Positions 32,712-36,795 of a stretch of 36,795 nt of DNA are shown here, one piece after another. Location of the stretch: assembly GCF_019192735.1 (NCBI RefSeq), contig NZ_JAHTKP010000069.1, positions 1-36,795 on the forward strand. The letters are read 5' to 3'. Below the pieces are notes generated by a model that worked only from the letters and a program-made list of their open reading frames with translations, did no database searches and had not been told where the DNA came from. The position numbers and the translations under genes were made by a program. The DNA comes from Kitasatospora aureofaciens. Lineage in GTDB: Bacteria > Actinomycetota > Actinomycetes > Streptomycetales > Streptomycetaceae. Positions within the stretch are counted from its first letter, which is position 1. Each line of letters starts with the position of its first letter.

Positions 32712-33221
32712 GTGACCCCTGACACCCCGGGCCCGCTCCCGTCGGCCCCCGCCGCCCTGCCCGGCCGGCCCTGCTCGATGGCGGCGGCGCTGCACGTCGT
32801 CGGCGAGAAGTGGGCCCTGCTGGTGGTGCGCGAGCTGTTCTACGGCAACCACCGCTTCGACCGGATCGCCCGCAACACGGGCGCGCCCCGGGACCGGCTC
32901 ACCGCCCGGCTGCGGGCGCTGGAGGAGGCGGGGATCGTCGAGCGGCGCGCCTACAGCGAGCGGCCGCCGCGCTACGAGTACCACCTCACCGAGGCCGGCC
33001 GGGACCTCGCCCCGCTCGCGCACGCACTGCGCGCGTGGGGCGACCGCTGGCTGCTGCCCGAGTCGCCGGTCACCTTCGACCACGAGCCGGAGGGGCACGA
33101 GCCGCACGCCTTCGACCCGGCCTGGGTCTGCCGCACCTGCGGCCGGGAGGCGCACCGCGGCGAGCTGCACGCACAGGTGCACAGCCCGGGCTGGACGGTC
33201 GAGGGCCCGGTGGACCTGTGA
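32712..33221 (+). CDS. HxlR-family transcriptional regulator
   Basis: 169 residues. The winged helix-turn-helix of the HxlR (DUF24) family covers about residues 18-108: CSMAAALHVVGEKWALLVVR, FDRIARNTGAPRDRLTARL, LEEAGIVERRAY, YHLTEAGRDLAPL. A Cys sits just before helix 1 as in redox-sensing members, and a C-terminal CRTCGREAH contains a possible metal or thiol pair. GTG 32712 was preferred to GTG 32694 since the latter lies inside the inverted repeat; the transcript may be leaderless. acyP follows 29 bases later and may be cotranscribed. The target is unknown. Confidence 0.88.
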   Translation: MTPDTPGPLPSAPAALPGRPCSMAAALHVVGEKWALLVVRELFYGNHRFDRIARNTGAPRDRLTARLRALEEAGIVERRAYSERPPRYEYHLTEAGRDLAPLAHALRAWGDRWLLPESPVTFDHEPEGHEPHAFDPAWVCRTCGREAHRGELHAQVHSPGWTVEGPVDL

Positions 33222-33250
33222 CCGGCCCTGCGGGCGGCTAGGGTCGGGGC

Positions 33251-33550
33251 ATGCACGGTCGCGACGCCCACAGCGAGGAACCGATCCGGGTGACCGCCTG
33301 GGTCCGGGGGAAGGTCCAGCAGGTCGGCTTCCGCTGGTGGGCCAGGGCGCGGGCGCTGGAGATCGGCCTGACCGGCTACACCAGCAACCTCGGCGACGGC
33401 CGGGTCCAGGTGGTGGCCGAGGGCCTCGCCGCCGACTGCGAGCTGCTGCTCGCCCTGCTCCGCGGCCCCGACACGCCCGGCAGCGTGACCGGTGTGACCG
33501 AGATCTGGACCGCCGTCGGCGCCGGCTACGAGGGCTTCGAGATCCGCTGA
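33251..33550 (+). CDS. acyP: Acylphosphatase
   Basis: 99 residues, the usual size. It hydrolyses acyl phosphates such as carbamoyl- and 1,3-bisphosphoglycerate carboxyl-phosphate bonds. The catalytic Arg lies in VRGKVQQVGFRWWA and the catalytic Asn in GYTSNLGDGRVQV. ATG 33251 is preceded by TAGGGT, which may be a -10 or a weak ribosome site. It lies upstream of smc, the order I recall for streptomycetes. Confidence 0.95.
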   Translation: MHGRDAHSEEPIRVTAWVRGKVQQVGFRWWARARALEIGLTGYTSNLGDGRVQVVAEGLAADCELLLALLRGPDTPGSVTGVTEIWTAVGAGYEGFEIR

Positions 33551-33952
33551 GCCCGGGCCCCGCCCGGGTCCGGCCGAAAAGATCGGCAACCGGCGGTGTC
33601 ATACGGTTGCCATCCGGGCAGACTCGTGGTTGACTCCGCATCGAACGATGATCCACGAGCACGTGGTGGACCCGGCCCGAGACCCCCAGGCGTGACGACA
33701 CCGCCAGGCAGGTGACAGGGGCGCGGTAGCGTGCGGTGATCGTGTTGACCCTTTCCGTCTTTGGTGAGACGCTTGAAGCCCGCGCACACGACCGCGTTTA
33801 TCCGGTAGGTGCATGCCCTCGTGAGCCCAGCTCACGACGGTTGTGCCGTGGTGTCCAGCCAGCATTGCCGGTGGCGCGCCGCGCGTGCGTCCCCCTTCCC
33901 CCTAGACCCATACCGTTCCGGTTCGGTCACTCAGCGTGGAGGACCATTCATC
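33551..33952. other. 402-base intergenic region with nested inverted repeats
   Basis: No gene recognised. CTCGTGG (33623-33629) can pair with CCACGAG (33653-33659), and the same CCACG can instead pair with CGTGG at 33662-33666; CATCG-AA-CGATG lies inside. Promoter-like elements are TAGCGT (33727-33732) and TTGACC (near 33745). A small CCCGGG-based hairpin just after acyP may end that transcript. Confidence 0.5.
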
Positions 33953-34156
33953 ATGGCAAAGGCGCTTCTCGGGTACGTCGGCGGCCCCGACCCGCGAATG
34001 CTCTCCGAGATGCGACGGCTTCAGCAGCGCGTCCAGGACCTGGAGTCCGAGCTCCTTCGGATGCAGGCTGAGAACGACGCTCTCACCGCTGTCGCTGACG
34101 AGCACTCGCTGCTCAACAGCATCGATCTGGATCAGCGGGAGCCGGCTCTCACCTGA
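33953..34156 (+). CDS. Small coiled-coil protein of unknown function
   Basis: 67 residues: MAKALLGYVGGPDPRMLSEM, then a leucine-heptad coiled coil (RRLQQRVQDLESELLRMQAEN, about 21-46) and an acidic end LLNSIDLDQREPALT. I recall similar proteins in other streptomycetes without a known role. The ribosome site GGAGG (33938-33942) is ten bases before ATG 33953. It has its own terminator and lies just before smc, with about 180 bases between. Confidence 0.87.
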   Translation: MAKALLGYVGGPDPRMLSEMRRLQQRVQDLESELLRMQAENDALTAVADEHSLLNSIDLDQREPALT

Positions 34157-34223
34157 GTCCCGCCCGGTCCTCGCAGATCGACGCCGCTGTGCACTGAGCC
34201 GCCCCGAAAGGGACGCAGCTTGC

Positions 34224-34250
34224 AAGGGACGCCCGGTTGTGGCGTCCCTT
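34224..34250 (+). terminator. Terminator after the small coiled-coil gene
   Basis: Perfect 10-bp stem AAGGGACGCC/GGCGTCCCTT (34224-34233 with 34241-34250), seven-base loop, followed by CGTCGTGTCC. An additional copy of AAGGGACGC precedes it. Confidence 0.75.
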
Positions 34251-34333
34251 CGTCGTGTCCGGGCGCCGTTGCCCGCCCGGGAGCCGGATACAGTCGCTGT
34301 CAGGGCCTGTCGAGTGACGAGGAGACCGGCCGC

Positions 34334-36795
34334 GTGCACCTGAAGAGTCTGACGCTGCGCGGGTTCAAGTCCTTCGCCTCCAGCACCACGCTGCGCTTCG
34401 AGCCCGGCATCACCTGCGTGGTCGGCCCGAACGGGTCCGGCAAGTCCAACGTCGTCGACGCGCTGTCCTGGGTGATGGGCGAGCAGGGCGCCAAGTCGCT
34501 GCGCGGCGGCAAGATGGAGGACGTCATCTTCGCCGGGACCAGCGGGCGCGCCCCGCTCGGCCGCGCCGAGGTCAGCCTCACCATCGACAACACCGACGGC
34601 GCGCTGCCCATCGAGTACGCCGAGGTGACCATCACCCGGACGATGTTCCGCAACGGCGGCAGCGAGTACGCGCTCAACGGCCAGACCTGCCGGCTGCTCG
34701 ACATCCAGGAACTGCTCTCCGACTCCGGCATCGGCCGCGAGATGCACGTCATCGTCGGCCAGGGTCAGCTCGACTCCGTCCTGCACGCCGACCCGATGGG
34801 CCGTCGGGCCTTCATCGAGGAGGCGGCCGGCGTGCTCAAGCACCGCAAGCGCAAGGAGAAGGCGCTGCGGAAGCTGGACGCCATGCAGGCCAACCTCAAC
34901 CGCGTCCAGGACCTGGTGGCCGAACTGCGCCGCCAGCTCGGACCGCTCGGCCGGCAGGCCAGGATCGCCCGCCGGGCCGCCGGCATCCAGGCCGACCTGC
35001 GCGACGCCCGGCTGCGGCTGCTCGCCGACGACCTGCTCACCCTCCGCAAGGCCGTCGAGGCGGAGATCGCCGACGAACTGGCGCTCCGGCTGCGCCGGAC
35101 CACCGTCGAACAGGAGCTGGCCCGCGCGGTGCAGCGCGAGGCCGTCCTGGAGGCGCAGGTCGAACAGCTCGGTCCGAGCCTGGAGACCGCCCGGCAGACC
35201 TGGTACCGGCTCTCCGCGCTCGCCGAGCGCGCCCGCGGCACCATCGGACTGGCCGAGGCCCGGGCCCGGCACGCCGTCGCCGGGGGACAGGCCGAGGAGC
35301 GGCGCGGGCGCGATCCGGAAGAGCTGGAGCGGGAGGCCGAGCAGGTCCGCGAGGAGGAGGCCGCGCTGGCCGAGGCGCTGGAGGAGGCCCAGTACGCGCT
35401 GGCCGAGGCCGTCGAGCGCAAGGGCGAGCTGGAGCGGGACCTGGCCGCCGAGGAGCGCAGGCTGCGGGACGCGGCCCGGGCCATCGCGGACCGCCGGGAG
35501 GGGCTGGCCCGGCTGCAGGGCCAGGCGGCGGCGGCCCACTCGAAGGCGGCTTCGGCCGAGGCCGAGATCGGCCGGCTCGCCGAGGCCAGGGACGAGGCGA
35601 TGCTGCGCGCTGACGCCGCCCGGAGCGAGTTCGAGCAGTTGCAGGAGCAGGTCGACGGCCTCGCGGGGGACGACGAACGGGCCGACGCCGCCCACGAGGA
35701 AGCCCGGGAGCGGCTGGCCGCCCTCGAACTGGACCTCGCCGCCGCCCGGGAGACGGCCGGAGCCGCAGAACGCGAGCGGGCCGGGCTCACCGCGCGGCAC
35801 GAAGCACTGGCGCTCGGGCTGCGCCGCAAGGACGGCAGCGGCGCGCTGCTCGCGGCGGGGGACCGGCTGGCCGGACTGCTCGGCCCGGCCGCCGCGCTGC
35901 TGCGGATCGAACCGGGCCACGAGGTCGCCGTCGCGGCGGCGCTCGGCGCGGCCGCCGACGCGGTGGCCGTCGACTCGCCGGACTCCGCCGTCGCGGCGCT
36001 GCGCCTGCTGCGCGCCGAGGACGCCGGGCGGGCCGCGCTACTGATCGCGGGGGCGCCCGAACCGGCCGCCCCGGCGGGGGAGTTGCCCGCCGGTGCTCGC
36101 TGGTCCGCCGAACTGGTGGACGGGCCGGCCGAGTTGATCGCCGCCGCGCGGACCCTGCTGGCCGGGGTGGCCATCGTCGACACCCTCGACGACGCCCTCC
36201 GGCTGATCGGCGAGCACCCGCGGCTGAGCGCCGTCACCGCCGACGGGGACCGGCTCGGCGCCGGGTTCGCCCACGGTGGCTCCGGTGGCGCGCCGAGCCT
36301 GCTGGAGACCCAGGCCGCGGTGGACGAGACGGCCCGGGCGGTCGACGAACTGGCCGTCCGCTGCGCCGAGTCGGCCGAACGCCTGGCCGAACTCACCGAG
36401 CGGCGCCGGGAGTCGGCCGCCGAACTGGAGCAACTCGCCGTCCAGCGGCGGCAGTCGGAGAAGGAACGGGCGCAGGTGGCGGGCGCGCTCGGCCGCCTCG
36501 GCGGGCAGGCCCGGGCCGCCGCCGGCGAGGCCGAACGGCTGTCGGCCGCCGCCGCGCGCGCCGAGGAGGGCTTGGCCCACCTGCTCGCCACCGCCGAGGA
36601 ACTGGCCGAACGTCTCGCCGCGGCCGAGGGGTCGGCCGACGCAGGGGAGGACGAACCGGACCCGGCCGAGCAGCAGCGGCTGGCCGAGGCCGCCTCGGCC
36701 GCCCGGCAGGCCGAGCTGGAGGCCCGGCTCGCCGTGCGCACCCACGAGGAGCGGGTCCGCGCGCTGTCCGGCCGGGCCGACCAGCTGGACCGGGC
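34334..36795 (+). CDS. smc: Chromosome segregation protein SMC, partial
   Basis: 820 residues are visible; the frame is open to the window end, so the second coiled coil and the C-terminal ATPase half (signature motif, Walker B) are missing. SMC is the ATPase of the condensin-like complex with ScpA/ScpB. The N-terminal head has VHLKSLTLRGFKSF and Walker A VGPNGSGKSNVVDALSWVMG near residue 33, with the Q-loop VIVGQGQLDSVL around 137-148. An Ala/Glu/Arg-rich coiled coil follows to about residue 500, and the hinge (GLLGPAAALLRIEPGHEVAV ... VTADGDRLGAGFAHGG) is at about 513-655; the returning coiled coil then starts. GTG 34334 has AGGAG (34320-34324); TACAGT at 34289-34294 is a likely -10. Confidence 0.96.
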   Translation, partial: MHLKSLTLRGFKSFASSTTLRFEPGITCVVGPNGSGKSNVVDALSWVMGEQGAKSLRGGKMEDVIFAGTSGRAPLGRAEVSLTIDNTDGALPIEYAEVTITRTMFRNGGSEYALNGQTCRLLDIQELLSDSGIGREMHVIVGQGQLDSVLHADPMGRRAFIEEAAGVLKHRKRKEKALRKLDAMQANLNRVQDLVAELRRQLGPLGRQARIARRAAGIQADLRDARLRLLADDLLTLRKAVEAEIADELALRLRRTTVEQELARAVQREAVLEAQVEQLGPSLETARQTWYRLSALAERARGTIGLAEARARHAVAGGQAEERRGRDPEELEREAEQVREEEAALAEALEEAQYALAEAVERKGELERDLAAEERRLRDAARAIADRREGLARLQGQAAAAHSKAASAEAEIGRLAEARDEAMLRADAARSEFEQLQEQVDGLAGDDERADAAHEEARERLAALELDLAAARETAGAAERERAGLTARHEALALGLRRKDGSGALLAAGDRLAGLLGPAAALLRIEPGHEVAVAAALGAAADAVAVDSPDSAVAALRLLRAEDAGRAALLIAGAPEPAAPAGELPAGARWSAELVDGPAELIAAARTLLAGVAIVDTLDDALRLIGEHPRLSAVTADGDRLGAGFAHGGSGGAPSLLETQAAVDETARAVDELAVRCAESAERLAELTERRRESAAELEQLAVQRRQSEKERAQVAGALGRLGGQARAAAGEAERLSAAAARAEEGLAHLLATAEELAERLAAAEGSADAGEDEPDPAEQQRLAEAASAARQAELEARLAVRTHEERVRALSGRADQLDR

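Overview
The window is very GC-rich, with strong G/C bias at third codon positions and frequent GTG/TTG starts. It carries an IclR regulator of the NdgR type, a lysine-tailed HU protein (HupS type) and a conservon-type nitrate/nitrite-sensing histidine kinase. These point to a streptomycete (Streptomyces or Kitasatospora). As far as I can recall it, the gene order matches the conserved chromosomal core that S. coelicolor numbers roughly SCO5544 to SCO5577. This is core chromosome: I see no insertion sequence, prophage, CRISPR array or secondary-metabolite cluster.

Layout. (1) 1-3120: the 5' part of a conservon sensor kinase on the minus strand, a 581-base intergenic region with a perfect Crp-type palindrome, and a 73-residue protein of unknown function with an internal 8-residue repeat. 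(2) 3345-6413: an FAH-family hydrolase overlapping gltX, then a tRNA operon Gln-Glu-Glu-Glu-Gln, so the enzyme that charges both tRNA types sits beside them. (3) 6456-9587: ndgR divergent from leuCD (leucine biosynthesis). (4) 9662-10994: a small hypothetical gene and hupS with a very clear promoter. (5) 11075-15326: a small cold-shock-like protein and cofC (F420 synthesis) on the minus strand, then plsC-gpsA (phospholipid synthesis, 4-base overlap) and ddl (cell wall) on the plus strand. (6) 15342-19424: DUF3515 and a stand-alone Lrp/AsnC ligand-binding domain on the minus strand, then thiL, a phosphofructokinase gene and thiD on the plus strand. (7) 19471-25858: rpmB on the minus strand, then a DhaL/FakA-like protein, recG, a small HTH protein, rsmD and coaD. 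(8) 25954-29990: a DivIVA-like coiled-coil protein with an internal duplication, then DUF177-rpmF-rnc-mutM. (9) 30007-36795: a DMT-family transporter (minus), a TPM-domain membrane protein, an HxlR regulator, acylphosphatase, a small coiled-coil protein and the 5' two thirds of smc, cut by the window end.

Most genes are ordinary housekeeping genes. The less expected content lies between them: short tandem duplications that straddle or closely follow stop codons at several loci (thiL, the DhaL gene, recG, the HTH gene; also downstream of thiD and gpsA), four copies of one 8-base motif between rpmB and the DhaL gene, a Crp-like site beside the conservon kinase, a recently amplified tRNA-Glu unit with GNRA-loop hairpin spacers, and a phosphofructokinase gene lying between two thiamine genes. 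I did not find a clearly new multi-gene system; the best candidates for undescribed biology are the small repeat-bearing protein at 2845 and the stop-codon duplications.
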